In this document: positions 31,623 through 37,629 of the stretch, piece by piece
Layout of the letters: every line of letters starts with the position of its first letter
Position numbering within the stretch: the first letter of the stretch is position 1
Virus record (IMG/VR): IMGVR_UViG_3300046673_000113
Location: 1-39,042 of that record
Direction: 5' to 3' (one strand)
Source: a virus
Length of the DNA stretch: 39,042 nucleotides
Translations under genes and position numbers: made by a program
The notes under the pieces: model-generated
What the model saw: the letters and a program-made list of their open reading frames with translations, nothing else
Told to the model about the DNA's origin: nothing
Databases searched by the model: none

Positions 31623-31840
31623 GCTGCAATCCTGTAAGAATAAACCCTCCTGCCACTGGCCGAATAGCCCTGCCATGATTTTTCTATCGGAACACCATTT
31701 TGGCGGAGTTCTGAAATGTCTGACGATGCTCTGGTGCTATCACAGATTCGATTTAGCTCTATGGGAGTTAAACCGTTGGGAACAGACTTTAACGCAGCCA
31801 TCATCTTTTGTAGTCGGTCTGAATTTAATGGACTTTTCAT
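31619..31840 (-). CDS. Winged-helix DNA-binding protein, 73 aa
   Basis: The compact sequence LTPIELNRICDSTRASSDIS, followed by ELRQNGVPIEKSW and a final SGRRVYSYRIAA, forms a winged helix: recognition helix around TRASSDISELRQ and a beta wing near RVYSYRI. Such small phage proteins regulate early genes or help replication. It lies between the YdaU-like gene (start 2 nt away) and the helical protein. Confidence 0.6.
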   Translation of the reverse strand: MKSPLNSDRLQKMMAALKSVPNGLTPIELNRICDSTRASSDISELRQNGVPIEKSWQGYSASGRRVYSYRIAA

Positions 31841-31841
31841 G

Positions 31842-32609
31842 TTATGCCTTTAATCCCATGCTGGTTTTTAGTTTTTCAATTTCTTCCTTCAAGGTCTTTA
31901 TCTCGGCCAATTCCTTTGAGCCTTTAGGCCAGCCGTTGATTGGCTTCCGGTCTCGTAAGGATTTTAGCGCGGCCTCGTAGCGGTCTAGGTTGCGACGGTT
32001 TTCGATGGCTTGGACATTGGGGCTGATGGTCAGCGCGGGGCTTTCGCCGGAAACAGGCAGGGCGTGGTCTAGACGATTTAGCCAGTTGACAAAAAACCTC
32101 TGGCTCAAAACCCTACCCTTATTCTGTGGCAAACTTATCCAGACTTTAGCCTTTTCAAATTCTCGTTTCACATCAATTCCGGTGTAGGCCGGAGAAGTGG
32201 CAAGTTCCTCAATCCAATCCCCTGATTTAGTGTTTGATTTTGTAACAGATTGAGCCGTCCTTTCCGTTCTGGCTATTGAGGTTTGCGCTTGTCTCTTAAT
32301 CAAATCTTCCTGTTTCTTGAGATAGTTCGCCCTAGCTCTTTTCTGATGCCACTTGCCGTTTTCGAGGTAGAAGAATTTGTCATTGTCGAAAATCATACCC
32401 TTGAGCCTAGCCCATTTTGACAGGTCACATTGACAAAGCTCGCGTAGGCCAGTTTCATCGTTAGAAATTCCCTCGACATGGCAATGATACCAGTAGAACC
32501 GAAGGCAGCGAATGTATTTGTATTTCTCGTCGTCGTTGAACATCGCCGTAGCTTCGTCAAACGGAACGGGGTCAAAGTCCATTACTGGAATTGGTAGTGG
32601 TTCGCTCAT
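31842..32609 (-). CDS. YdaU/DUF1376-like replication protein
   Basis: 255 aa from ATG 32609 (ATGA-coupled). The N-terminal region FDPVPFDEATAMFNDDEKYK, then 'YIRCLRFYWYHCHVEG' and a 'NDETGLRELCQCD..KWARL' pattern, resembles the DUF1376/YdaU domain of phage replication-initiation proteins. Middle and C-terminal parts are basic and helical (YLKKQEDLIKRQAQTSIART), ending in a coiled coil (ELAEIKTLKEEIEKLKTSMG). It is the best replication-initiator candidate in the window. No helicase loader was found nearby. Confidence 0.6.
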   Translation of the reverse strand: MSEPLPIPVMDFDPVPFDEATAMFNDDEKYKYIRCLRFYWYHCHVEGISNDETGLRELCQCDLSKWARLKGMIFDNDKFFYLENGKWHQKRARANYLKKQEDLIKRQAQTSIARTERTAQSVTKSNTKSGDWIEELATSPAYTGIDVKREFEKAKVWISLPQNKGRVLSQRFFVNWLNRLDHALPVSGESPALTISPNVQAIENRRNLDRYEAALKSLRDRKPINGWPKGSKELAEIKTLKEEIEKLKTSMGLKA

Positions 32610-32833
32610 TTCAACCATTCCTCCACTAGCTCCGGCCTGTTAAAGGTTGCAACGCGCACCCATATTTGTTCAGGCGAAGGTTTTTCGCTGAACACGACTT
32701 GTTGCCAAAGTTGATACAATGTTTTATTGCCATCAACAGCAAAATTCTCATCCTTGCTCACAAACCACCCCAACTGCGGGGTCGGCTCATAATCTTCCGG
32801 TGCTACGTCTAAAATTGGTATCCGGCTTAACAT
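32606..32833 (-). CDS. Hypothetical protein, 75 aa
   Basis: A short acidic-aromatic protein (SRIPILDVAPEDYEPTPQLG, then WFVSKDENFAVDGNKTLYQL) ending in a helical segment NRPELVEEWLK. It is ATGA-coupled to the YdaU-like gene and overlaps the upstream zinc protein by 7 nt. Not recognised. Confidence 0.5.
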   Translation of the reverse strand: MLSRIPILDVAPEDYEPTPQLGWFVSKDENFAVDGNKTLYQLWQQVVFSEKPSPEQIWVRVATFNRPELVEEWLK

Positions 32834-33165
32834 GGTTTGCCTTTCTCATATTCCTCAATGATTTTCTGGCCTGCCGCCTTTGCTCGCTCAAGACGCAACC
32901 GAGCTCCGTCGTTAAGTGCTTTCCGTTTTTCGATGCGTTTGGCGATTACCCATTCTTGGATGGTCTGGCCAAAATGTTTTTCGGCACATCCGCAGCAGAA
33001 ATACACTCCGCAATATAGGCATCTATACGCCACTGCCAGTGCGCGGTTTATACCGCACGGACAGACGATGGTTCCCTTTGAAATCGCATCCTGCCATTGC
33101 TGACCGATGATGCCCTTTTTTTCGTCAGTGTCGGCTCGGTCTATGTATTCTTGCGTTGAGTTCAT
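32827..33165 (-). CDS. Zinc-finger protein, 112 aa
   Basis: Starts at ATG 33165 by ATGA overlap. The central sequence CPCGINRALAVAYRCLYCGV followed by YFCCGCAEKHFG has a Cys/His pattern like small phage zinc fingers (C.CG..., C..C, CAE.HFG). The C-terminal third is basic and helical. Probably binds nucleic acid. No wider family assigned. Confidence 0.55.
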   Translation of the reverse strand: MNSTQEYIDRADTDEKKGIIGQQWQDAISKGTIVCPCGINRALAVAYRCLYCGVYFCCGCAEKHFGQTIQEWVIAKRIEKRKALNDGARLRLERAKAAGQKIIEEYEKGKPC

Positions 33166-33398
33166 TTGACGCCCTTGGTCACGAGCCACACGCGGTATCC
33201 ACCGCCGTTTATTTTGTCAGATGTCACTTTGTGGCCGAGACGTTTCCCGGCGGTTATGGCGCAGTTCCGTATCCGCTCGTCCGGCACTTTGAAGCTGTCT
33301 CCATTCTCCATCTTACTCCAAAGCGCGGCATCGAATGTGCGCCTGATGTAGGGGATTGGGATGCCCTTTTCAATTTCGATTTCGATGTTCAGTTTCAT
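33162..33398 (-). CDS. Hypothetical small phage protein, 78 aa
   Basis: Starts at ATG 33398, 7 nt from the ACTTAAC end of attC site 3 (in the minus view the site precedes the gene). The sequence MKLNIEIEIEKGIPIPYIRR and the ending GGGYRVWLVTKGVK, with 'KMENGDSFKVP' between, resemble a small phage family with a 'GDSF' and a final 'YRVW' strand. A longer form from 33413 would translate part of the attC end. It is ATGA-coupled to the zinc gene. Confidence 0.5.
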   Translation of the reverse strand: MKLNIEIEIEKGIPIPYIRRTFDAALWSKMENGDSFKVPDERIRNCAITAGKRLGHKVTSDKINGGGYRVWLVTKGVK

Positions 33399-33404
33399 AT
33401 TCGC

Positions 33405-33494
33405 ACTTAACAAATCACTGCAAGAAACGCCTATTGGACGTTCTCCTTGCAGCCGGACGCCTTGCTTGCGGCGTTCTTGAGTTCACCGTTAGAC
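33405..33494 (+). other. attC-like site 3
   Basis: Ends ACTTAAC (33405-33411) and GTTAGAC (33488-33494). Left arm ACT-G-CAAGAA-A-CGCC (33417-33431) pairs with GGCGTTCTTGAGT (33470-33482). The unpaired G and A lie six bases apart, exactly as in sites 1 and 2. Confidence 0.78.
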
Positions 33495-33754
33495 GGACAA
33501 AAATAGTCGCCACCGGGTTTTCGTTTTGCCCCGCAAACTGGGCATCTAGTCCAGTCATTTGGAATTTGAAACTTGAACGTCTTTCCATTGCCGACCGGAA
33601 TTGTCATGCAGAACCGCTTGATAGTTTCGCCGACCGCGACATAATCACACCGACGAATATGTTCACATGGTAGCGTCCGTCTAACCACCGCATGAAGCGA
33701 ACCCTGATTACGCCGTGGGTTTGCCGCTTCGGATTTTTTCTTTTTGGATGTCAT
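33431..33754 (-). CDS. Small zinc-ribbon protein spanning two attC-like sites
   Basis: 107 aa. The start ATG (33754) is inside the loop of attC site 4, and the 3' part reads through attC site 3, so about one third of the protein derives from attC sequence. The core (CEHIRRCDYVAVGETIKRFC; FQIPNDWTRCPVCGAKRKPG) has a Cys pattern consistent with a zinc ribbon. It is the sole gene of a 291-bp unit between the GTTRRRY ends of sites 3 and 4. No family recognised; a real start within the site is inferred. Confidence 0.45.
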   Translation of the reverse strand: MTSKKKKSEAANPRRNQGSLHAVVRRTLPCEHIRRCDYVAVGETIKRFCMTIPVGNGKTFKFQIPNDWTRCPVCGAKRKPGGDYFCPSNGELKNAASKASGCKENVQ

Positions 33755-33785
33755 AGGTCAGGGTTCGCTTATGCGGACGTTAGGC
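33679..33785 (+). other. attC-like site 4
   Basis: Ends GTCTAAC (33679-33685) and GTTAGGC (33779-33785). Left arm CCGCAT-G-AAGCGAACCCTGA (33688-33707) pairs with TCAGGGTTCGCTTATGCGG (33758-33776). Only the G bulge is present; the A bulge is missing. R ends match the RYYYAAC and GTTRRRY consensus closely. Confidence 0.75.
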
Positions 33786-33789
33786 GAAA

Positions 33790-33924
33790 TCATCGTGATT
33801 TACCCTTTTTCATTTCAACGCGGCGATTTTGTCGGCGATATAGTTGCGCGTATTCACTTTTTCCACCGGCTATTTGCTCGTGGAGTTTCGCCAGACTTTC
33901 TTTTTTCTGTTGTCGTTTTGTCAT
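33790..33924 (-). CDS. Small basic protein between attC sites 4 and 5, 44 aa
   Basis: A short frame (TKRQQKKESLAKLHEQIAGG, then KSEYAQLYRRQNRRVEMKKG) fills the 251-bp unit between two attC-like sites. It is highly basic and helical. The stop is 5 nt beyond the GTTAGGC end of site 4. Unknown function; nucleic-acid binding is plausible. Support comes from its position as the only gene in the unit. Confidence 0.4.
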   Translation of the reverse strand: MTKRQQKKESLAKLHEQIAGGKSEYAQLYRRQNRRVEMKKGKSR

Positions 33925-33937
33925 ATCAAATCATTTC

Positions 33938-34036
33938 GCCTAACAAGTCGCCGGAGCCAACCGCCGTTGGCGCTGTCCGTTCCGCTTTCGCGGTTCACGT
34001 CGCGAGTCGGCGGTGGCTCAGCTTTCATCGTTAGCT
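33938..34036 (+). other. attC-like site 5 (SPEPTAVGA type)
   Basis: Ends GCCTAAC (33938-33944) and GTTAGCT (34030-34036). Left arm G-GAGCCA-A-CCGCCG (33953-33966) pairs with CGGCGGTGGCTC (34008-34019). The + strand translation of the left end reads NKSPEPTAVGAV, a tail I recall from hypothetical proteins of Verrucomicrobiota, which suggests this site belongs to a family interspersed in such genomes. Confidence 0.78.
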
Positions 34037-34396
34037 GCTTACTCGCTTGCGCCACGCATCCATTTCTTCGTGCGCGAATCGGACGCAGTTTTGGCCCATG
34101 ACCATCGCGGCGACTGATGGCCGGATGGCGTTGATGTCGTTGTGGGCGCGGTCGAGAGCATCGCGGAAGTATTTCGCCACCGTGCGCCACTCCTTTACCG
34201 TTCCGCTTTTGATGCCTTCGGACAGGTCGTTGGATAGTTGCAAGATTCGTTCTTCGGACGACGCAGCTAACAACGCGCTGCTGCGAACCTTCGGTTCGCC
34301 CGCAGCTTTGCGTCTGGGTTTCTTGGATGCTGGTTTTGCTTTCATAGTTTGGTTTGAGTTTGACCAGGTCGCAGAGCTTGATTCGTTAGGCATCAT
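34031..34396 (-). CDS. Hypothetical basic protein in attC-bounded unit, 121 aa
   Basis: ATG 34396 overlaps the preceding stop (ATGA), and the stop TAA is supplied by the GTTAGCT end of attC site 5. The N-terminal region is basic and disordered (ASKKPRRKAAGEPKVRSSAL), encoded by attC site 6, and the rest is a helical domain (EERILQLSNDLSEGIKSGTV; YFRDALDRAHNDINAIRPSV). An alternative start at 34345 would skip the site. No family recognised. Confidence 0.5.
   Translation of the reverse strand: MMPNESSSATWSNSNQTMKAKPASKKPRRKAAGEPKVRSSALLAASSEERILQLSNDLSEGIKSGTVKEWRTVAKYFRDALDRAHNDINAIRPSVAAMVMGQNCVRFAHEEMDAWRKRVSS
34265..34391 (+). other. attC-like site 6
   Basis: Ends AGCTAAC (34265-34271) and GTTAGGC (34385-34391). 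Left arm GCT-G-CTGCGA-A-CC (34277-34289) pairs with GGTCGCAGAGC (34067+300 = 34367-34377). The unpaired G and A lie six bases apart. The long loop encodes the N-terminal region of the protein at 34031-34396. Confidence 0.75.
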
Positions 34397-34623
34397 TTGC
34401 GTTGAAACTCTGAATGACATTGAAGTGTTGCTCCACTTTCCACGACCTTGCCCTCAACGTGGATGACCTCTGCGAGTAAGTAACGCCCAACGCGCTTCTT
34501 TACACCGAGTTCAGCAATGTCTTTAACGTCGCTTGGTTTGACTGCATGGTAGTATGAATCTTCTGTTCCCTCGTTTTCGTGGGACAGATATATTTCGTTT
34601 GGATATGTTCGTGGTCTGCTCAT
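34393..34623 (-). CDS. Hypothetical protein in attC-bounded unit, 76 aa
   Basis: ATG 34623 lies 7 nt from the GTCTAAC end of attC site 7, and the stop overlaps the next start by ATGA. The protein (SRPRTYPNEIYLSHENEGTE, then DSYYHAVKPSDVKDIAELGV) looks compact, with a strand ending ERVVEG-like near KVVESGATLQC. A longer GTG-started form from 34680 would translate attC sequence. Unknown. Confidence 0.5.
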   Translation of the reverse strand: MSRPRTYPNEIYLSHENEGTEDSYYHAVKPSDVKDIAELGVKKRVGRYLLAEVIHVEGKVVESGATLQCHSEFQRK

Positions 34624-34629
34624 AATGAT

Positions 34630-34756
34630 GTCTAACAATTCGCCGAAACCAACAGCGAGTGTTCCTGCTGGTTGCGGCACTGGGTTTTAATTTTCTGGTT
34701 CATTTACTTTACGAGCCTTCGCCCCACTCGCTGTGGCTTGGCTCAAATCGTTCGGT
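34630..34756 (+). other. attC-like site 7
   Basis: Ends GTCTAAC (34630-34636) and GTTCGGT (34750-34756, a weak R end). Left arm GCC-G-AAACCA-A-CAGCGAGT (34642-34660) pairs with ACTCGCTGTGGCTTGGC (34726-34742) with one mismatch. The left end GTCTAACAATTCG is the same as I recall from the attC of the aadA1 cassette. Confidence 0.72.
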
Positions 34757-35025
34757 GGCATCGTGCTGTTGACGCGTCGGACTATGACAATGACCTTTCG
34801 CGCTTGTTCCTTCATGGCGGTTCCGACGTTTTGCCGCGATTGAACGACGCGCTGCGCCAAGACGTAGATTTCGCGTATTTCATCGAAGGTAATGACCAAG
34901 TGAATCGGGCGAGCTACCGAACAATGCGTTGCAGATAATTCGCTCTGCGCCGCCAGATTCGTGGCTGTTGCTTTGGTTGGCACGCTTGGATAGCGGTGCG
35001 GTTGTTCAAGTGATTCGTCGCTCAT
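34687..35025 (-). CDS. Hypothetical protein, 112 aa
   Basis: Starts at ATG 35025, 15 nt from the stop of the upstream gene. The centre (IHLVITFDEIREIYVLAQRV, then VQSRQNVGTAMKEQARKVIV) is helical and Gln/Arg-rich. The last 20 residues read through attC site 7. A possible R-type end (CGTTATAC, 35039-35046) lies just before the start, so this gene may once have been in a unit of its own. Not recognised. Confidence 0.45.
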   Translation of the reverse strand: MSDESLEQPHRYPSVPTKATATNLAAQSELSATHCSVARPIHLVITFDEIREIYVLAQRVVQSRQNVGTAMKEQARKVIVIVRRVNSTMPPNDLSQATASGAKARKVNEPEN

Positions 35026-35040
35026 GGCTTAGCTTTCTCG

Positions 35041-35340
35041 TTATACGATTTCTCCATCATATCGGCGGTGGATTAACCGTATTTCACACGCGCCATGCTT
35101 TTGGACGTGTTCCAAATACATCCGGCAGATTTCTTCGAGTATGCGCCGCCCCCATTTCGCCTCCTTTGATTCATCGGACGGGATTGGTGCATGATGAAGG
35201 ACTGCCACCATTTGTTTTGTTTCAAGCGTGATGTAGAGGACTCGTTCATCATCGTTCCAATGAGTTGTAGGTGCAAACGTGCCCAACAAATCACTAGAGG
35301 GAATGGCGTCTACCCCCTCGGTTTTGGAGTCAGTTTTCAT
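35041..35340 (-). CDS. Hypothetical protein, 99 aa
   Basis: The stop TAA lies in the CGTTATAC element. The N-terminal region contains IPSSDLLGTFAPT, like the attC-encoded start of the methyltransferase (VVSSDLLSAG), near a half-site GCCCAAC (35281-35287). The body (LYITLETKQMVAVLHHAPIP, then ILEEICRMYLEHVQKHGACE) is mixed alpha/beta. It overlaps the upstream gene by ATGA. Unknown function. Confidence 0.5.
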   Translation of the reverse strand: MKTDSKTEGVDAIPSSDLLGTFAPTTHWNDDERVLYITLETKQMVAVLHHAPIPSDESKEAKWGRRILEEICRMYLEHVQKHGACEIRLIHRRYDGEIV

Positions 35341-35873
35341 TTCGATATTTCCTTTGGTTTTCTCAATACAAATTCCACCTCGTCAAACATATTCCATAGA
35401 AACCATTTGAGAATGTGGCGTATAAAAATTGGAATCAGGTTGCGAGTTTTATTTTTCCAACGATAGGATGATGACGTCAGCCGCACAGAAATCTTCTCGA
35501 ACTTCGCCCCCTCAAAGCTTGGATACGCCTCCTGACTGCAAACATAATCAAACGACTTTTCCGTGTAGAACGATTTGTGTTCGATTGACAGGAACGCTCC
35601 GTCAGACTTTGCGTAAGGCACGCACCCGCGAAAGATTCCGCCGGGCTTCAATATGCGATGAACCTCGTTCAAATTCTCACAGGTATCCCGCAAATGCTCC
35701 AGGCTGCCGTCCATGCGAATCTCGTCCGCGCTGTTGTCCGGGAACGGCCATGGCCTGACAGAGAGGTCGGCAACCATGTCTGGATTGATTTGTTTGCTGA
35801 AATCAACATTCAGATAACCCGGCAATTTGACGTGGCCGCATCCGAGATTAAGATTGATAGAAGTTTTGCTCAT
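35337..35873 (-). CDS. Class I SAM-dependent methyltransferase-like protein
   Basis: 178 aa from ATG 35873. The motif I glycine loop is INLNLGCGHVKLPGYLNVDF, followed by 'DGSLEHLRDTCENLNEV' and 'HRILKPGGIFRGCVPY', a Methyltransf_11-like arrangement. No DNA-methyltransferase catalytic motif is present, so the substrate is more likely protein, lipid, sugar or small molecule. A five-residue longer start at 35888 exists. It is ATGA-coupled downstream. Confidence 0.68.
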   Translation of the reverse strand: MSKTSINLNLGCGHVKLPGYLNVDFSKQINPDMVADLSVRPWPFPDNSADEIRMDGSLEHLRDTCENLNEVHRILKPGGIFRGCVPYAKSDGAFLSIEHKSFYTEKSFDYVCSQEAYPSFEGAKFEKISVRLTSSSYRWKNKTRNLIPIFIRHILKWFLWNMFDEVEFVLRKPKEISK

Positions 35874-35874
35874 A

Positions 35875-36117
35875 TCATTTCGGAGCACCCATTACTTTCT
35901 CCGCCTCCTCCAACCCTTTCTTCAACCTCTCGTTTTCCTCAATCAGGGGTGTGGCGGCTTCGCGAAGGGCTTGGAGTATCATTTTTCTCATTAAAGTTTG
36001 CACAAATAGTTTTGGGTCGTGAGCGTTAGCACCAATTTGAGCGGTCACCGTATCAACAAATGACTCGGAAAAATTCTTCGCTATCCTCTCCAACTCCGGT
36101 GTTTTGTCAGTGGTCAT
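35875..36117 (-). CDS. Small helical protein, 80 aa
   Basis: A Shine-Dalgarno AGGA lies 5 nt before ATG 36117. The product is helical and acidic-to-basic (ERIAKNFSESFVDTVTAQIG, then MRKMILQALREAATPLIEEN and a heptad end ERLKKGLEEAEKVM). A coiled-coil dimer is likely. Unknown function. Confidence 0.55.
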   Translation of the reverse strand: MTTDKTPELERIAKNFSESFVDTVTAQIGANAHDPKLFVQTLMRKMILQALREAATPLIEENERLKKGLEEAEKVMGAPK

Positions 36118-36143
36118 GGTGTTCCTTTCTTTGAATCATATGT

Positions 36144-36419
36144 TTAGTCCTTTTCAAGCTGTTCATACATTTTATTTTCAGATTCTATCTCATAGTCGAA
36201 CATAACGGATAGACCTTCGTCGTCGCAAAGTTGATACAGTTCTTTTATTTTTGCTTTCACTTCTTTGAGGTATTTCACCAGCTCCTCGTCGTTGTCAAAA
36301 GTCATGCAGGACAAATCTAATGGCAGTTCGATAACAAAATATGTTGACGAAATTCCAACCGAGGGGTCGCCGCCATAACAAACCGTTGCGCTCTTTATGT
36401 TGGTATTTGCTGTAAGCAT
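36144..36419 (-). CDS. Hypothetical protein, 91 aa
   Basis: ATG 36419 has AAAGGG about 8 nt upstream and is preferred to GTG 36425. The sequence begins MLTANTNIKSATVCYGGDPS, continues FVIELPLDLSCMTFDNDEEL and ends in a helical segment VKAKIKELYQLCDDEGLSVM. Not recognised. It precedes a 507-nt gene-free stretch. Confidence 0.5.
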   Translation of the reverse strand: MLTANTNIKSATVCYGGDPSVGISSTYFVIELPLDLSCMTFDNDEELVKYLKEVKAKIKELYQLCDDEGLSVMFDYEIESENKMYEQLEKD

Positions 36420-36425
36420 AATCAC

Positions 36426-36932
36426 CCTTTCACTTGGTTAAATTAGGCTCAAACCATTTACCTTTTTCGCCGCAATCCCTGTCGCCTAATCTTTGCGCCG
36501 CGCAAGTATAGAACTGGTCGGCTGTTGGCCGCTCGCCTCCGTGGACATAATCCATCGCCGGCAATCGTCGGCTTAACTCATTCCTGCAAATCGGAGCAGA
36601 AAAGTATTTACAATCTTTTCACAATCTTGGTTCTTTCATAAAATCAATTCGTTCGCTGGGTTAAAGTGAATCGCTCCGCCGCAACAGTCCGCCGACAAAC
36701 CGGCGGGTTTCGTTGCCCTGTTACGCAAGCCTTGTTGCGTATGGATTGCTCCGCGCAACTCTAACGGCTTGTCCGGCATAGGAACGGAGCAAATCATAAA
36801 CTCATGGCGGGAGTTAGGTATATCCCGCTACCAGATTCCATGAAAGACGCTTCGGCGACTCTCACACTGTATGTAGAGGCGCACCAACTATTGTTGGCTG
36901 CCACAATCGTTGCTACAGAGCAAATCATAAAA
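36426..36932 (-). ncRNA. Gene-free region with several hairpins and direct repeats
   Basis: No frame with coding character is present over 507 nt. A compound hairpin GCAAC-agt-CCGCCG-acaaac-CGGCGG-gtttc-GTTGC spans 36681-36716; TACGCAA/TTGCGTA pairs at 36722-36741; GCGGGA/TCCCGC pairs at 36807-36828. A 19-bp direct repeat GAGCAAATCATAAA-TCAT occurs at 36787-36805 and 36918-36936 (one difference). It could be a structured RNA, an origin or a regulatory region inside the operon. Strand of any RNA is not known; listed on the operon strand. Confidence 0.4.
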
Positions 36933-37148
36933 TCATCGTTTAACGTGCGGTGTTAATAGCAATTCTTCCATGAACCGCTCGGTAACAATTCCGTCGTCCA
37001 CGCTTCTGCTCCTGGGGTTTCTCCTGCCGGTATCCATTGCACAGCCCATCGAATATCCGCCAAAGCTGGCAATGATGTCCTCGGCTCGAATTTCCCTGCC
37101 ATATTTCTGGAGAAACTCCGCATTGCGTTTTTCATCTGATTTTGTCAT
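36933..37148 (-). CDS. Small hypothetical protein, 71 aa
   Basis: Starts by ATGA overlap. Helical and Arg/Glu-rich (KSDEKRNAEFLQKYGREIRA; SFGGYSMGCAMDTGRRNPRS). The Asp/Glu-rich C-terminal region ends TERFMEELLLTPHVKR. Not recognised; the coupling to the membrane peptide upstream supports expression. Confidence 0.5.
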   Translation of the reverse strand: MTKSDEKRNAEFLQKYGREIRAEDIIASFGGYSMGCAMDTGRRNPRSRSVDDGIVTERFMEELLLTPHVKR

Positions 37149-37258
37149 AAATTAGCGCACACTAAACAGGCCAACAATGTCGCAAATATCGCCACGAATA
37201 CGGACAAGGCCACCATGCGAGCCGAGCGGCGGCGGATTGGTTTGCGGGGTTTAATCAT
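37145..37258 (-). CDS. Single-span membrane peptide, 37 aa
   Basis: A very short coupled gene: its start overlaps the end of the upstream gene and its stop overlaps the next start by ATGA. The sequence MIKPRKPIRRRSAR is basic, followed by a hydrophobic segment VALSVFVAIFATLLACLV. This is a positive-inside single-span membrane peptide. Unknown function; such peptides in phages can inhibit host factors. Confidence 0.5.
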   Translation of the reverse strand: MIKPRKPIRRRSARMVALSVFVAIFATLLACLVCANL

Positions 37259-37628
37259 GGTCAAGTTTCTTTTTCACAAACTCAATTAGAGCTTCCATCT
37301 TCTGCAATCGGAACACTTCAAACACGGCATCCTTTGTTAATTGTCCCGTCTCTTGTTCGTGCTTGAACCAAGCGTAGATGCAAGCCGTCAATCTCTGTGA
37401 CGGACTTTTAACATCGCTGCTTCCCTTAATCTCAAATGGAGCGTCCTCGACCTTCAACGGGGTTAGAATCATGTTAAGAATAAGTCTGTTCAGCTGCATG
37501 AGAGCCGTCGTTTCTACCGCATCAAACTCTCTGCTGGTCTGAATCCGTAACGATAGCGAACCGTCAGCCTTTGTGCTGACGCCGTTAAGCGTTACCTCAC
37601 ACGAAATTGGAACTGGCATTTTGTCCAT
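37251..37628 (-). CDS. Hypothetical early protein, 125 aa
   Basis: ATG 37628 lies immediately beside the upstream stop (37630); longer starts at 37637 are possible. The region VTLNGVSTKADGSLSLRIQT then AVETTALMQLNRLILNMILT is a mixed alpha/beta fold; the C-terminal half is helical and ends EALIEFVKKKLDHD. It is the gene directly after the annealing-type protein, so a role in recombination or DNA binding is possible. No family recognised. Confidence 0.5.
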   Translation of the reverse strand: MDKMPVPISCEVTLNGVSTKADGSLSLRIQTSREFDAVETTALMQLNRLILNMILTPLKVEDAPFEIKGSSDVKSPSQRLTACIYAWFKHEQETGQLTKDAVFEVFRLQKMEALIEFVKKKLDHD

Positions 37629-37629
37629 A

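Noticed and set aside
33744-34034. Plus-strand frame ending in the SPEPTAVGA-type peptide
   Set aside because: The tail is translated attC sequence and the front part is antisense to the minus-strand genes; I see no start or coding signal.
36765-36822. TCTAAC...GTTAGG in the gene-free region as an eighth attC site
   Set aside because: The ends resemble R boxes, but the inner arms do not pair and the bulge pattern is absent.
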